Of a DNA stretch of 64,000 bases, positions 13,047 through 25,119 are shown in pieces. A model generated the notes under the pieces. The model saw only the letters and a list, made by a program, of their open reading frames with translations, searched no databases and had not been told where the DNA came from. Within the stretch, counting starts at the first letter, position 1. Every line of letters starts with the position of its first letter. This stretch comes from Cymodocea nodosa (lineage: Eukaryota > Streptophyta > Magnoliopsida > Alismatales > Cymodoceaceae), in NCBI GenBank assembly GCA_036874045.1, contig CM072339.1, forward strand, positions 15,321,501-15,385,500. Reading direction: 5' to 3'. The position numbers and the translations under genes were made by a program.

Positions 13047-14456
13047 GGTACACAAATCAAAATGGATAATGGATAGTGGAGCATCCAGCCATATGACTAG
13101 AGATATACGATTACTTCCAAAAGTAACAAAGACCAAGAATGGACAAGTTACCTTTGGAAATAAAAGCAAAACAAATATCCTTGGGTCTGGCAAGGTTTAA
13201 GTAATTGAGAAATGCTTTATAAATGATGTCTTATTAGTGGAAAACTTAGGTTTTCATTTATTGAGTGTTCTTGTTTTAATGAAGTTTTATAGAGTACTTT
13301 TTGAAAAAGATTACTGTAAAATTATGGACATGTCTACAAACGAAATTTTATTCACTGCATACAATAAAGGATCTGTTTGTATTCTGAATTTGCCTTCTGA
13401 TATTATTAAAGACAATGCTTGCTTAATTGCAAAATCGGATGAAGTTATTTTATGGCATAGAAGGCTAGGACACTCAAACTTAAAATTATTACAAAAGTTG
13501 TCTAAAAAGAATCTAGTCAGAGGTTTACTTAGTATTAAGTACTCGAAAGAGTTTATGTGTGATGCATGTCAACTAGGTAAATTACATAAAACATCATTTA
13601 AAAGTTTAAATGAAATAACAAGCAAAAGAGTATTAGAACTAGTGCATATGGATTTATTTGGACCTACTAGAACAACCAGTCTAGGAGGTAAACATTATGT
13701 TTTTATACTAGTTGATGACTATTCTAGATTTACTTGAGTCTATTTTCTAGCTAATAAAACTAAAGTTTTTGAAATATTTAAGATATTCTGTAATAAAGTT
13801 CAGAATGAGAAAAATGTTAAAATTCAAAAACTTAGGAGTGATCATGGTACAAAACTTGATAATGATCAAATGGAAACCTTTTGTGAAGAATTAGGCATAG
13901 ATCATATGTACTCATTTCCAAGAGCTCCTTCACAAAATGGGATAGTAGAACGTAAAAATAGATCACTTCAAGAAATGTCTAGACCATGTTAAATGAAAAT
14001 AAGTTGCCCCTATCTCTTTGGGCAGAAGAAGTTCATACAGCATGCTATGTTTTAAATAGAGTACCTCTAAGACCAATTTTAGATAAAACTCCTTATGAGA
14101 TATGGTATAACAGGGTTTCCAAAAGAAGTTATTTAAAACCCTTTGGCTATAAGTGTTTTATTTTAAACACTAAGGAACGAAGAGACAAATTTAGAGCCAA
14201 ATCAGATGAGGGTATTTTTGTTGGTTATTCCATTAGAAGTAAGGCATATAGAGTTTATAACAAATCAACAAAAACTATTGAGGAAACCCTACATGTGAAA
14301 TTTCATGAAAATTCTCATTTGAATTTTAGACATGTTGAAAACTTTGATTCAGAAATTCTCCTAGAAATGGTAACAAATGATGTTGATAGAGAAATTGAGA
14401 GATTATTTGACGGAATAAGAAATATAAACTTAAATGATGAATTTAGAAGAAAATAA
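13047..14456 (+). pseudogene. Cop-2 pol: protease and integrase
   Basis: Protease core WIMDSGASSHMT at about 13061-13100, in a different frame from the end of gag. Integrase: HHCC region (WHRRLGHSN... CDACQLGK, 13450-13580), catalytic Asp in HMDLFGP, Asp in RSDHGT and Glu in QNGIVERKN. TGA replaces an expected Trp at about 13736. A one-base loss near 13982 shifts the frame of the integrase C-terminus (13986-14456), and a second shift near 14450 restores it for RT. The C-terminal block KPFGYKCFILNTKERRDKF is the usual copia integrase end. Inactive. Confidence 0.88.
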
Positions 14457-16143
14457 TGTCATACCTATAGAAAATGTGGAACAACATAGAAATTGGCATT
14501 ATGCTTCATCTCATCCTATTGATTAGATAATAGGCGATCCTAATCAAGGAGTTAAGACTAGGTCATCAATAGTCAACATTTGTGGTGCTTATTCATTTGT
14601 TTCTTTACTAGAACCTAAGAAAATTGAAGATGCCTTAGAAGATGAATTTTGGTATTTAGCTATGCAAGATGAGCTAAATCAATTTATAAGAAATGAGGTA
14701 TGGGATCTAGTTCCACCACCTAAAAATCAATCCATAATAGGAACAAGGTGGGTATTTAGAAACAAAGTAGATCAAGATGGACATATAGTTAAAAATAAAG
14801 CTAGATTAGTTGCTCAAGGTTACAAGCAAGAGGAAGGAATTAACTATGATGAAACATTTGCTCCTGTTGCTAGAATAGAATCAATACTAATTTTGTTAGC
14901 ATATGCTTGTTATATGGATTTCAAATTATATCAAATGGATGTTAAGACTGCTTTTTTAAATGGATATATAAAAGAAGAAGTTTATGTAAAACAACCTCCA
15001 AGTTTTGAAGATTCAAAACATCCTGAGTATGTTTATAAGCTTAAGAAGGCACTATATGGCCTTAAACAAGCCCTTAGGTCTTGGTATGAGAGATTATCTA
15101 AATTTCTTATGGAAAAAGGGTATTCTATGGGAAAGGCAGATCACACTCTTTTTGTCAAGAAGATTGAAAAAGATATATTGGTAGTTCAAATCTATGTAGA
15201 TGACATCATATTTAGAGCAACAAATGATAAATTAGTTGAGTCTTTTTCGAAAGACATGACTAATCAATTTGAAATGAGTATGATGGGTGAACTATCATTT
15301 TTCCTAGCCTTACAAATTAAGCAATTAGATTAGGGTACTTTTATTTCACAAGAAAAATATACTCAAGATTTATTAAAGAGGTTTGGTTTAGACAACACTA
15401 AAACAAAGAATACACCAATGAGTACTATCACCAAGTTAGATAAAGATGACTCTAGAAAAACTGTAGATATAAAATAATATAGAAGTATGATTGGTTCATT
15501 ACTTTATTTAACAGCTAGTTGACCAAATATTATGTTTAGTGTGTGTACTTGTTCTAGATACCAATCTAATCCTAAAGAATCACACCTACTTGCTGTTAAA
15601 CGAATTTTTAAATATCTATTAGGAACCATCAATTTTAGATTGTTTTACTTTAAATACAATTCTTTAAATTTAATAGGTTATAGTGATGCTGATTTCATAG
15701 GATGTAAGTCTGAAAGAAAAAGCACCAATGACACTTGTCAATTATTAGGAAATTCTTTAGTGTCATGGTTTAGCAAAAAGCAAAATTGTGTAGCATTATC
15801 TTCAACTAAAGCTGAATATATAGCTACTGCACTTTGCTGTGCTCAAATCCTATGGATCAGACAAACTTTAAAATATTTTAATTTAGACTATGAACCAACT
15901 AAGATTTTTGGTGATAGTAGTTCTACAATAAGTTTGTCTAAAAATCTTGTCTTACATTCACGAGCTAAACATATAGAAGTTCGACATCATTTTCTAAGGG
16001 ATAATGTTATAAAAGGAAAAATAGTATTAAATTTTGTTCCTACCACAAAATAATTAGCAGATCTATTTACAAAACCCTTAGATGAGAATACCTTTTCAAA
16101 ATTACGATTAGAATTAGGTATCTGTAGGTTATTTGATGTTTAA
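14457..16143 (+). pseudogene. Cop-2 pol: reverse transcriptase and RNase H
   Basis: RT blocks [37 protein letters not shown] and catalytic YVDD (15196-15207 region) are intact in 14662-15333. RNase H follows with GYSDADF, SWFSKKQNCVALS and the HFLRDN block, and the C-terminal LADLF-KPL signature ending at TAA 16141-16143. Everything from 14662 is in one frame but stops occur near 14525, 15332, 15475, 15521 and 16051; at each, relatives have Gln, Arg or an acidic residue. RT motifs are well preserved, so decay is by point mutation. Confidence 0.88.
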
Positions 16144-18099
16144 ATTGTCTTATTCATTGCATAACAGTTTGGTTTGTTAAAAAGATAGTTTTAGAATTTA
16201 ATTTCTTTATTATTAATTAAAAGAAAAACAAAACAAAATATATTTTAGAATTACTATTTTCTAGTAGTTAAGAATTTATGAAATTCTAATTTTTATTGAA
16301 GTCAATTTATTTAAGAAAAATTCAGAAAATATTACTTAAGGAAAGTTAATTTGATTCAATGTGAGTGTCAATTGTATTTTTGTTACTTATGTATATGCTA
16401 TTACAGAGATTTTAACAGGAAAATACATAGAAAGTATGTACTACTTATTAAAGGAAAGTTATTAACATATTGTTAGAAAAATTAAGTCTTGTGGTTGCTT
16501 CTAATTTAATTTATTGTCTTGTTTTATTTACTTTTTGTTTACAATTACTTGAGTAATTAAGTCCATTGGGGGATCTTAAACTCTAGTCACTTAAACCAAC
16601 TGGTTTAGGATGTGTTGACTGAAAACTCATTTTACAAGTAATTCAGATTATATTTAAAAAAAAAAATTACCTGTTCTCACTTGTCATTGAGTAACTAGTT
16701 ATCTTTCCTCTAAGCAATAGATTGTGATCACGTAAAAAGATGATATTGTGGGAGGTAATACATAAGGTATATATATATATGAATATAAAAGAAAAGGGGG
16801 GCAATGTACTCAAGCTTAATTTATTTTCCAGGTGTTATAACAATCCTGCCATAATCTATGCATATAATCTTTGTTATTATCTACTCTTTACACATAATGT
16901 ACTGTATTTATTTTCTTAAGTTCGTGTACTCATTATTGAATTCTTTTAAGTTCCTAAAGGTATATCTCTATGAATTATCTTTTGTAAACTGAATAAGATA
17001 AAAGCTAGAAAGTTTAAATTGTTAAATCTACTACTTATTTCTGTATTTAATTCATATATAAAAAAAAAAGGAGAGAGACACAAATCTATTTAAGACTTAG
17101 TAACCAACTTAAGTAAGCTATTTGACATTTTAATGCCAAATCTATTAGGGCTTGGCAACCCAGTTTAAGTACGCCATAGATTCTTTAGACTACCTTTATG
17201 TAGGGGGAGCAATTTCTCATATAATAATTCAACTGTTATGAACTATTATATGCTTTAATGAAAGAATCTGCATAATTTCAGGAAATTAACATTAATTAAG
17301 TACATTTTTGAGCTGTCAGTTAAATACAAGCTTGTTAGTTCTTAAGTATCCGAATTTTCTATGATTTCGGACGGCTATAATGTATATACTAGACAGTTAT
17401 GTTTTAAACGATTAAAAGAATATTTTATTATTTCCTGAAGTACACGTGTTGAAGCTTAAATGCATATCTTAAGTGAATGTTTGGTAAGTTATTTGGTAAC
17501 TCTCTGAAATGCATCTAAGTATTGAAAAGTTAGGTTTATGAGTATCCGACTATATATGAACTCCTTAAGTTAGAATTATGCACGTGCTGACTTTCACTAC
17601 TTTATTATGTCTCAAGTTGAAACTTGAATAGTTATGTTTAAGTCTTTGACTTTTATGCATATCCATCTGAGAAACTCGAACAGTTAACTTAATATTCTTA
17701 TATTTTTCTGAAAGACTTAAACTATGACAATAACTATTCTCATTTGTCGTATAGTTATGTGCTTTACTGCTCACAAAACTCGAATAGTTATCATAAGTCT
17801 TCGAGTTTTCTCACTTTTCACTTAGCCCGAAGTTATTTTCTTTACACGAATAGTTATGCTAAGTATTCTACTTTTGTCGGTTGTAAAACTCATACAGTTA
17901 TTGTAAGCATTTGAGTTATTTATCAATAACGAATCTTATATTTATGATTTCAATGATTGAATCCGTTTATTCGTTTATAAACTCGAAGAGTTAAAAATAT
18001 TTTACTGACAACCTTTTGTGTTTCTACCTTGATAAAACCCTAGTTTCGCAATCTTTACTTTCACTAAGTTCTACAGTGCACAGCGAAGATTAATCGACA
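16144..18099 (+). other. Cop-2 non-coding spacer between pol and extra ORF
   Basis: No gene. It contains several polypurine-tract-like runs (CATTGGGGGATC near 16565, AAAAGGGGGGCAATG near 16793, GTAGGGGGAGC near 17200), as known for Sireviruses, the block shared with Gyp-B (16686-16742), a TA run at 16770-16782, and an array of CTCGAATAGTTA-type motifs (17640-17990) like those in the Cop-2 LTRs. Confidence 0.7.
16686..16742 (+). repeat. 57-bp block shared with gypsy element Gyp-B
   Basis: Aligns without gaps to 40270-40326 in the 3' non-coding region of Gyp-B; I count 50 of 57 identical. Core: GTAACTAGTTA, CTTTCC, CTAAGCAA, GATTGTG, TCACGTAAAAAG. Weaker similarity continues: both copies have GGAGGTAAT downstream and an AAAAGG..CAATG.ACTCAA box (about 16793-16813 and 40392-40409). 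Confidence 0.75.
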
Positions 18100-20649
18100 A
18101 TGTCAGGATGTAGAAGAGGATGTGGTAGAATGACAAAAGTGCAAAAAAGAGAGCTAGAACTTCAGAAGATAGAAAATGAAATCAACGACATCTACACAAG
18201 GTATACTTTTGCTAATGAAGTACTACATGAAATTAGAAAAGCTGTTCAAGACGAGAAAAATTTCTGTTGGAAGTTTATTTGCAATTATGTTAAAACACAG
18301 TTTAAACTAAAACAGACCGAACTTTCCGCATTACAACTATGGAAACGAACTTTACAACCTAACCCTACGGTTGTTACAAGTTCTGGACATGTACTTGAAA
18401 AATCGGTACAGTTTATCACTTATTATGGAAAGAAATGGGGACCAACGATAGAAAATGCCAACAAGGAATTAGAATCTTTGTATTCCCAACATTATTTTCC
18501 CCCGACTATTTTAGATGGCATTCAACAATTTATTGATGAATAGAAAATTGCCATTTGGAAAATGGGCCTTCAAAGTGAAGGGCAAAAAGTTTATCAACTA
18601 AAAATAGCAGAGGTTGAGAGCTTAAAACTCTATATTCCATTATTACAACCTAGGCATCATGGTGAAGGACCATTAGGACCACAGGTGCCTTTAACAAGAG
18701 AAATTAAGGAAACTTTAGAACCTCCTGAACAACTAGAAACACTACAAACATATAGTCGAAAAAAGAAGAAGACATTAGAATATTTTGGACTGACTACAGG
18801 TGTACAAGGCATATTGCAGTAAAGAGAAGAATCATTGAAAAATGGAAAACTATGTTTCATTGCAGAAGCTGGATAGACTTTTGTATTAGGAATCCCAGTA
18901 GATGTGACAAATATCATATTACAAGCATACACTCTAAGGTATTATGTCACATTAATGCATAATATTTCTTTTCATATAATGGACAGTTTTTCACATCATG
19001 TTGCTAGCACACATTCTTTTCCTATGGAAAGAGAACATGCAGGAAATTTTAATGATACATATACAGATGATATCAATTTTGATGATATTTTTGATGATAT
19101 AGACACTGAGTCTATGAATATTGAAGATATTTCATCTAAAGAGGAATGTATAGATATTCTTCCTCTTACTATATCTCAGATAGAAACTTTTGATTTTTGG
19201 TATAGTTGCTTATACTACACTTTATACATGTGGTTATGTCTGTTACAGTATATAGTATATTTGTTGATAAATGTATATAATCAACAAACTGCACAGTTAC
19301 AAATAGAATATAACATTGCCAATGTCTCCAATATAGAAATTTCAGAAATACAGAATGAATCTATTATAGAACATTCTTTCCTACAAAGACAGTTGTTGTA
19401 TAGATCAATCATAGACATAAATGTTGCTGATAGACAGATTAATACAGAGATTGTTACTACTAATATGTTTCAAGAAGATCAAATAGAGGAATTTTAGTAG
19501 ATTATTGATAGGACAATATCAGATATTTCAGACATTTATCCTAGCTTTGATGGAAATTCCACCAATTCTGAATGATCTGAAAATTTAGATGTTGTTGATA
19601 ATTTTGAAAGAAGTCCCCGATCAGAAAATCATGACAGAAAAATACCTAATCCTGAATAGAATTTAGATGAAAATACATTATTATGGTTAAAAAATAGTTC
19701 CTGTTATGAAAAATTTCAAACATATAGAACTTTTATAGTTTTATATTCAAGACTAGTTAAGTTTGAAGGGATGGCACATATACGAGATATGTTTGAATTT
19801 CAAGGCTTGTTGACTCTACTTCCACAATAGCGAGACCATCTTGTTATACCAAAGCTTATAAGTTGTTTTTACTCAAACTTAACAGTGGAAGAAGGTATTC
19901 ATGTTTCCAATATACAAGACTATGATATATATTTAACTCCACAATTACTTGGTTTGAAAAATGAAGGAGTTAAATTATCAAAAAGAAAACAAGTTTATCA
20001 GTTGGGATGGGACATTAAAAGTTTATCCAAAGATCCAACTGCCAATAATCCAATGAGATTACTAAATGATTTAAATGGCCAAGCACATTTTATTGCAAAA
20101 ATACTGCATGCTTCATTCTTTCAAAGGGTTGGTCATGGTGTAGATGTTGGCAGATGTTGTCTTTATGCTACATATGCATTAATTAACCATATATAGGTGA
20201 ACTGGTATGATATTTTTGTTTCTCATATCTTACATTTGCAGAGTAAATTATTTTATGGTGATACGATTTTGAGAATTGTGGCAAGTCAAATAGATATTAC
20301 ACCTTCGCCATAGAAAAGATTAAAGTCAAGATTTTTCTCTACAAAGGAACTACAAAAATACCAAGAAGTAGATACACCTATAATTCGACAACAACAACAA
20401 CAAGATAGACAAACTCAGTCACAAAAGCAACAACAACAATTGACACAATTTTCAAAACAACAACATACAGATACAAATACAAGTATACATATAGACATAA
20501 ATACAGAATTTTTACAGCAACCATCACAAGTTTCACAAAATGATTTAGATCAAGTAGTAATTGATCAGATAAATAGAGTAAGTATAGAAATTGCAAGGCA
20601 AATTTCAGATACTCTGATCAATATTTTTCGAAGACAAAGAGGCTTGTGA
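18100..20649 (+). pseudogene. Cop-2 extra (envelope-position) ORF with possible plant-transposon-protein domain
   Basis: A single frame from ATG 18100 to TGA 20647, about 850 codons, with no frameshift but about ten stops (for example TAG 18541, TAA 18820, TAG 18874, TAG pair 19495-19500, TGA near 19575, TAG near 19660, 19828, 20194 and 20311). N-terminus is basic with Cys/Arg/Gly. A hydrophobic stretch (FWYSCLYYTLYMWLCL and on, about 19195-19280) could be a membrane segment. The part at about 19850-20240 (LVIPKLISCFYSNL... LTPQLLGL... RLLNDLNG... LYATYALINH) resembles the 'putative plant transposon protein' domain seen in Sirevirus extra ORFs. The end is Gln-rich. Function unknown; the domain call is from pattern memory. 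Confidence 0.65.
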
Positions 20650-20922
20650 TTATAAAAATTATGTATTGTTACCAAAAATTATTTATGTACATAAATCGCA
20701 ATATGTAAACTATTTATTGCACTTAATGCTCATGTGATTATCTTTGACAGTTTATGTTTAACAGTTTATGCTTAATCCATGAAAGTGATACATGTTTAAA
20801 AATATCTTTTTGAACGATATGTACTTAGCACATTTTTTCTTCCTTACATTTTATTTACTTTTTTATAATGCCAAAAAGAGGGAGAAGATAGATTATTTGA
20901 CTTATTAGGTTTTGACATCATC
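20650..20922 (+). other. Cop-2 3' untranslated region
   Basis: AT-rich, no gene seen; contains a near-repeat of ACAGTTTATGTTTA / ACAGTTTATGCTTA at 20748-20772. Confidence 0.5.
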
Positions 20923-20936
20923 AAAAAGGGGGAGAT
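20923..20936 (+). promoter_or_regulatory. Cop-2 polypurine tract
   Basis: AAAAAGGGGGAGA directly before the 3' LTR start TGTTAGG; the RNase H-resistant primer for plus-strand synthesis. Confidence 0.85.
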
Positions 20937-22124
20937 TGTTAGGAATTTTGTTTTGATGATATATGCTTTATTAAAGTTTTTAAATAAGTCTAAATAATAT
21001 TCTTTAAGTATAATTCTCACGTAATTAAATGTTAACAGGTTATCGGAAAGTTTCACTTTTATTTCGGATAGTTAACTTTCGAATAGTTAAAGTTTTCGAA
21101 TAGTTAGAATTTCGATAGTTAAACTTTCGGATAGTTAACGTTTCATTTTTGTCTAATAGTTTATGTTAAAAACTTGTATAGTTAAGTTATCTACACGTGT
21201 GTTTTTTTTGTTTAAAGTTATCACGTGCTTTTCATGTGCATTCGGTAATGAAAATTAAATAGTTAAATAATTGTTTGAGTTTTTATACGCATGGATAGAT
21301 AACTATTTGAGTTTATAAAATGACTAACGAACAGATAAGTTTGCTATGTTTAGTCACGTGTTTTGCAAGTGCAAGAACTCGAAGAGTTACAGATAAGTGT
21401 TCAACTAAATGGAAGAGTTAGAAGATATTCTACAAGACTCTAGGAAGATAAAGTTTCGATGAATCTACGAGTGGAGATCGTGGAAATTCAAAATGATAGT
21501 GGAGAAAGTGGAAACTCAAAAAGATAGTAATTTGGATTAAAGAAAAAAATTAGTACGTGGATTATGAATTAAGTGGATGAACATGCTGAACGTGAAGACA
21601 TAGTTCGACTACTAATAGAGAGTATGAGCTACATTACAAACAAGGATTCCAATCTCAAAAACCAAGTCTGAATATTCAATTCGGATCCCTAACTAAAAAG
21701 TTAAGTTTAAATATTCATATCTAAAAAAATTCTCCAACATCAGAAGAAGTTCGAAATTCCAAGCAATTTCAAAAAAGGAGCAGCAAACGTAAGAAGTCTG
21801 GAAATTAGACAATTTGAGAAGAAGAGATATAGAAGTTGAGCAAAAAGAAGGAAATGAGCTGTGTGCATAAAGATCAGGTTTTATACAATTCAAAATTAGT
21901 TTTGAATAAGAACTTCATTTTTCTATTTGAATTGTATATCAGACATTATTGTATCAAAACCATCAAGAAGGGAATTGAGATGAAAGGATATTGTAAATTC
22001 TGTCTTAAAGTTTACAAAGAATAGAATTTCATTTACGAGTATTTTATGCTCTTGTTTTATCCACTAGTAATTTAATTACTAAAGACACAATTCACCCCCC
22101 CTCTTGTGATACAACGATCCTATA
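20937..22124 (+). repeat. Cop-2 3' LTR
   Basis: 1,188 bp, TGTTAGGAATTTTG to GATCCTATA, near-identical to 9676-10882. It retains more CG dinucleotides than the 5' copy, so it is the better guide to the original LTR. Confidence 0.92.
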
Positions 22125-22837
22125 GAATCAAAAGATATTTCAGAATCTGAATTAATTTCGAAGGCTATTTCTTTCTTTAGTTTTAATTTGTTGTGACTTA
22201 GTGAATCATTTAATTGAACTTCATAAGTAGTTAAGTTTCCTATAAGTTCATTTATGGTATAAACATTTAAATCTTGTGATTCCTCAATTGATGTTACTTT
22301 TTGAGACCATTTAGAACTTAGGGATCTGAGAATTTTCCTCACCAAATCCTTCTATTCGAAATTCTTTCCTAAGCATTTTAAAGAGTTTATGATATCAAGG
22401 AATCTGGAAAACATCTCAGAAATACTTTCGTCTTCATGCATCTTAAAGAGTTCATACTTATGAATTAACATGTTTATCTTAGTCTCTTTAACTTGAGAAG
22501 TACATTCATGTGAAACTTTTAATGCATGCCACACCTCATAAGCAGATTTATATGCTAACACTTTACTGAATTGTTCATAAATCAATGCACAAAATAAAAT
22601 ATTTAAGCCCTTAGCATTTAGAGTTTCATTTTCTTTTTCAGTAATTGTCCAAGTATTATAAGGGGTAGATAACAGAGTATATGGTTTAGAAATCATTAAC
22701 CACAACTTATGATCTATACTTTGAACAAAGACTGTCATCCTATATTTCCAATATTCAAAATGTATTCCATCAAATAAAAGAGGACAATTAAGATTTTGAC
22801 CTTCGTACAAAGAAAAATTACCATTTTCAGTAGTCAT
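22125..22837 (-). pseudogene. Cop-1 gag, N-terminal part
   Basis: Starts at ATG 22837 (MTTENGNF) about 185 bp after the primer site. Shows CPLLFDGIHFEYWKYRM and LNAKGLNILFCAL, clearly the homologue of Cop-2 gag 11018-11323. One TAG at about 22346-22351 separates the KNFE and KDLVRKILRSL parts in the same frame. It ends with SDSEISFDS where Cop-2 inserted; the protein continues at 9668 with the LLTRKF block. Capsid-like role, now broken. Confidence 0.88.
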
Positions 22838-23022
22838 CTTATCTTAGATTTTTCAACCTATTTGATTTTAAACAATTTAAAACTTTAAAACAAATTGAGC
22901 CTTAAATCAAGAAGGTTAAACGTATGCTTAGATATTAATTTATGTTTAAAAATAATGAAGGCAGAATAAACAATGATATTAAATAAGTTGGTATCGATTT
23001 TATATCAAAAATTATTAACAAA

Positions 23023-23034
23023 GCTCTAACACCA
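23023..23034 (-). promoter_or_regulatory. Cop-1 primer binding site, degenerate
   Basis: Minus strand TGGTGTTAGAGC, just after the LTR. Two differences from the initiator tRNA-Met complement. Confidence 0.75.
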
Positions 23035-23550
23035 CTTGTAGGATCGTATGACTACACAAGAGGGGGGTGAATTGCGTTTTTCAACATTTTTGATTATAAT
23101 TGAAACTTCAAAACTCAAAAACAAGTCAAGACACTATTTTCATAAAATCATTTTTATTCAAGGTTTCAATTACAATATACAATTCAATTCTCCTTAGAAA
23201 TTGTAGATGTAATTATATATCAATACCATGTTTCATTTATACAATTTCATAACTCCAAATAGAGAAAACTAATTTACAGAATTTAGAATATTTCTCCCTA
23301 TTTGAGATCTTTCTTCTTCTTCTTCTTTTTCTTCTTCAGCAATTCTTCAATGACGAATATCTTGTCTTTCTCTACTTCACCGACTTTGCTTTCTTCTAAT
23401 ACTTCAGATTTTTAGTGACATAAATCTGACATTTTCTACTTCACTAAATTTTCTTCCATTTGAGAGCTTTTACCCGAAAGGTGTTTTTGATCCTTGAAAA
23501 GATTTTTCGTTTGATGTGTAGGGATAACTGATCAATGAGAATTCTATACC

Positions 23551-23557
23551 TTTTATA
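23551..23557 (-). promoter_or_regulatory. TATA-like box in Cop-1 5' LTR
   Basis: Minus-strand TATAAAAGG; the same box is kept in the second LTR copy (24862-24870 region), which supports a promoter role. Confidence 0.45.
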
Positions 23558-23792
23558 CTGTATCTTCATTTTATGCATATCCTCCACGTTTAATCACTAC
23601 CAGTTTTCCACTTCTTCACGTCTTCTCTTTTTCCTTCATTGAAATACACACGTTCTGACTCACATTTACATTTTGAATTTTCCTTAATCATTAATCCTGG
23701 ATCTCTAAAAAATTTTCTGCAAAATAAACTTTCTTGTCCAAAATTTTTCATCAAGTGTAATAAGAAGTCGTTACTTTAATGTTAACTAAACG

Positions 23793-24260
23793 AGTAAAAC
23801 AAGTAGATATATAACTTAATGTTTCTAACTTAACAAGTTCCTCATGTGCCAACTCATGTGACAAGTACTGTAGCTAACTTAGCGAACTAAGTCTATGGTG
23901 TTACGCTAACTCAACGAACCATCTTCGTTGTGTTACAAATAAGTCAATGAACTAGTGATAAACAAATGTTTTTATAATAAGAATTTTACCATGTGCAAAA
24001 ATAATAACTTAAGTTTTATAACACTAACCTAACATGTTGCCTTAGTGTTCAATATAGTAACTCAATGCGTGCAGTTATGTTAACTTAATGAGTTAAACAT
24101 GTGCACCTCACATGATACAATATAACATTCGTAACCTTTAATTTCATCACGTGTACAACACTAACTTAACGAGTTCTCATGTGACCTATTTTAACATTTA
24201 AGCCTCTAACTTAATGAGTTCTCACGTGACCTCTATACAAGTAAAACTCTAACTTAATGA
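23793..24260 (-). repeat. Array of AACTTAACGAGTT near-palindromes in Cop-1 LTR
   Basis: Repeated variants of AACT(T/C)AA(C/T)GAGTT, often followed by CTCA(C/T)GTG or an ATGTGC box, at about 23793, 23830, 23878, 23910, 24090, 24170, 24210 and 24250. Each is self-complementary over its ends (AACT...AGTT). Sirevirus LTRs are known for repeated palindromic motifs. Confidence 0.65.
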
Positions 24261-24546
24261 GTTGTTTAAACGTGCATTGTTCATGATACAGAAAATATAA
24301 CTTTAAAACATATCATGCTTTTCAATAAAAACACACGTTAACTAAACATTTAGTTAAATGAGAAATTAATGCAACAAAATGACTAGTTATTTAACTTATA
24401 ATTTCAGATCCAATACAGACAAGTATTTATATCAGTAAACTTTTCTATATTAATTGATGTTTTTAATTTCCTTTCACAAGCAATAGTAACTAAGCAAATA
24501 TGATTACTTTCATTCAGCACACATCATCAAAACAAAATACTCAACA

Positions 24547-24830
24547 AGGTTAGTCCGTTGAGTTAACTGTAACTCAACGGAGTACTTAATTGAACACATA
24601 TAAAGTCCAATATAAAAATTGGAATAGTCCACAATTATTAATAAATCTCTATGGGATCAACCTGTACTTGCACACAAATACAATATACACTGTGCACTTG
24701 TAGTTAAAAATACAAATTGAACTTAATATCTAATTTGTGTGAAAGGTTGTTTGTTTACTTCTAAAAGAATTTATTAATATAAGCAGAAAAACAAATCAAA
24801 CAAGTTTTTGAATTAATTTTCACATTAAAC
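24547..24830. repeat. Old flank, gypsy-LTR-like fragment
   Basis: No gene. GGATCAACCTGTACTTG...GTGCACTTG at about 24656-24705 looks like the 3' end signature of gypsy LTRs seen at 31210-31270 and 57545-57615. A perfect hairpin (11-bp arms CCGTTGAGTTA, 4-base loop) lies at 24555-24580. Confidence 0.45.
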
Positions 24831-24969
24831 AGTAGGGATGATTGATCAATGAAAATTCTATACCTTTTATATTGTATATTCATTTCATGTATATTCTCCA
24901 CATTTAACCACAATCAGTATTCCACCCTTCACGTTTTCTTTTTTTCCTTCATTGAAATACACACGTTCT
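24831..24969 (-). repeat. Cop-1-family LTR fragment, part 1
   Basis: From GTAGGGATGATTGATCAATG onward it matches 23514-23651 of the Cop-1 LTR, including the TATA-like box. It is cut by a solo LTR and resumes at 26409. Confidence 0.8.
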
Positions 24970-25119
24970 TGTTAGGACCCTAGTATTTTGATAATGCAAA
25001 AACCTATGTGAGGAAACAATTGTATTTTACAGATATGATAGTTCAGTAGAAGAGCAAAAGGTAAATAAGTCATTATAGATAGTTCAGTATGTGCTGCAAA
25101 AGATAAACAGAATTTTGGA

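Larger units (their letters stand above)
9676..22124 (+). mobile_element. Cop-2: complete Ty1/copia (Sirevirus-like) element nested in Cop-1
   Basis: About 12.4 kb: LTR (9676-10882), tRNA-Met primer site, gag, protease-integrase-RT-RNase H, 2-kb spacer, a 2.5-kb extra ORF, polypurine tract and LTR (20937-22124). TAGAAT flanks both ends (9669-9674 and 22123-22128, the latter overlapping the last LTR bases), so the duplication is about 5 bp; exact ends are uncertain by 1-2 bases because the right LTR reads CCTATA where the left reads CCTACA. It lies inside Cop-1 gag in the opposite orientation. Same family as Cop-1 by protein similarity. All ORFs have stops. Confidence 0.92.
1..24546 (-). mobile_element. 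Cop-1: Ty1/copia (Sirevirus-like) LTR retrotransposon, 3' end outside window
   Basis: Read on the minus strand, the order is 5' LTR (23037-24546), primer site, gag, protease, integrase, RT, RNase H, a long spacer and an extra ORF that runs off the window at position 1. Protease-integrase-RT order is the copia order; the extra ORF after pol and the large size fit Sireviruses. Two later insertions split it: the solo LTR at 3604-5698 (inside pol) and Cop-2 at 9676-22124 (inside gag). The coding sequence on either side of each insertion joins up, which proves one interrupted element rather than several fragments. The base pairs next to the 5' LTR are AGGTT (24547-24551); the matching duplication would lie left of the window. 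All genes carry stops, so it is non-autonomous now. Confidence 0.9.
23037..24546 (-). repeat. Cop-1 5' LTR
   Basis: 1,510 bp. Read on the minus strand it starts TGTTGAGTATTTTGTTTTGATGATG, matching the start of the Cop-2 LTR, and ends ATACGATCCTACA next to the primer site. It holds about nine near-palindromes of the type AACTTAACGAGTT (23793-24260). A partial second copy of this LTR family lies at 24831-24969 plus 26409-27078. Confidence 0.88.

Noticed and set aside
13030-13060. Intron acceptor at the gag-pol junction of the copia elements (TTTTGTAG, CTTGCAG, TTTTGCAAG)
   Set aside because: Similar pyrimidine-AG strings occur in all three, but Cop-1 reads through in frame with a single stop, so a stop-suppression layout with later indels explains it without splicing.
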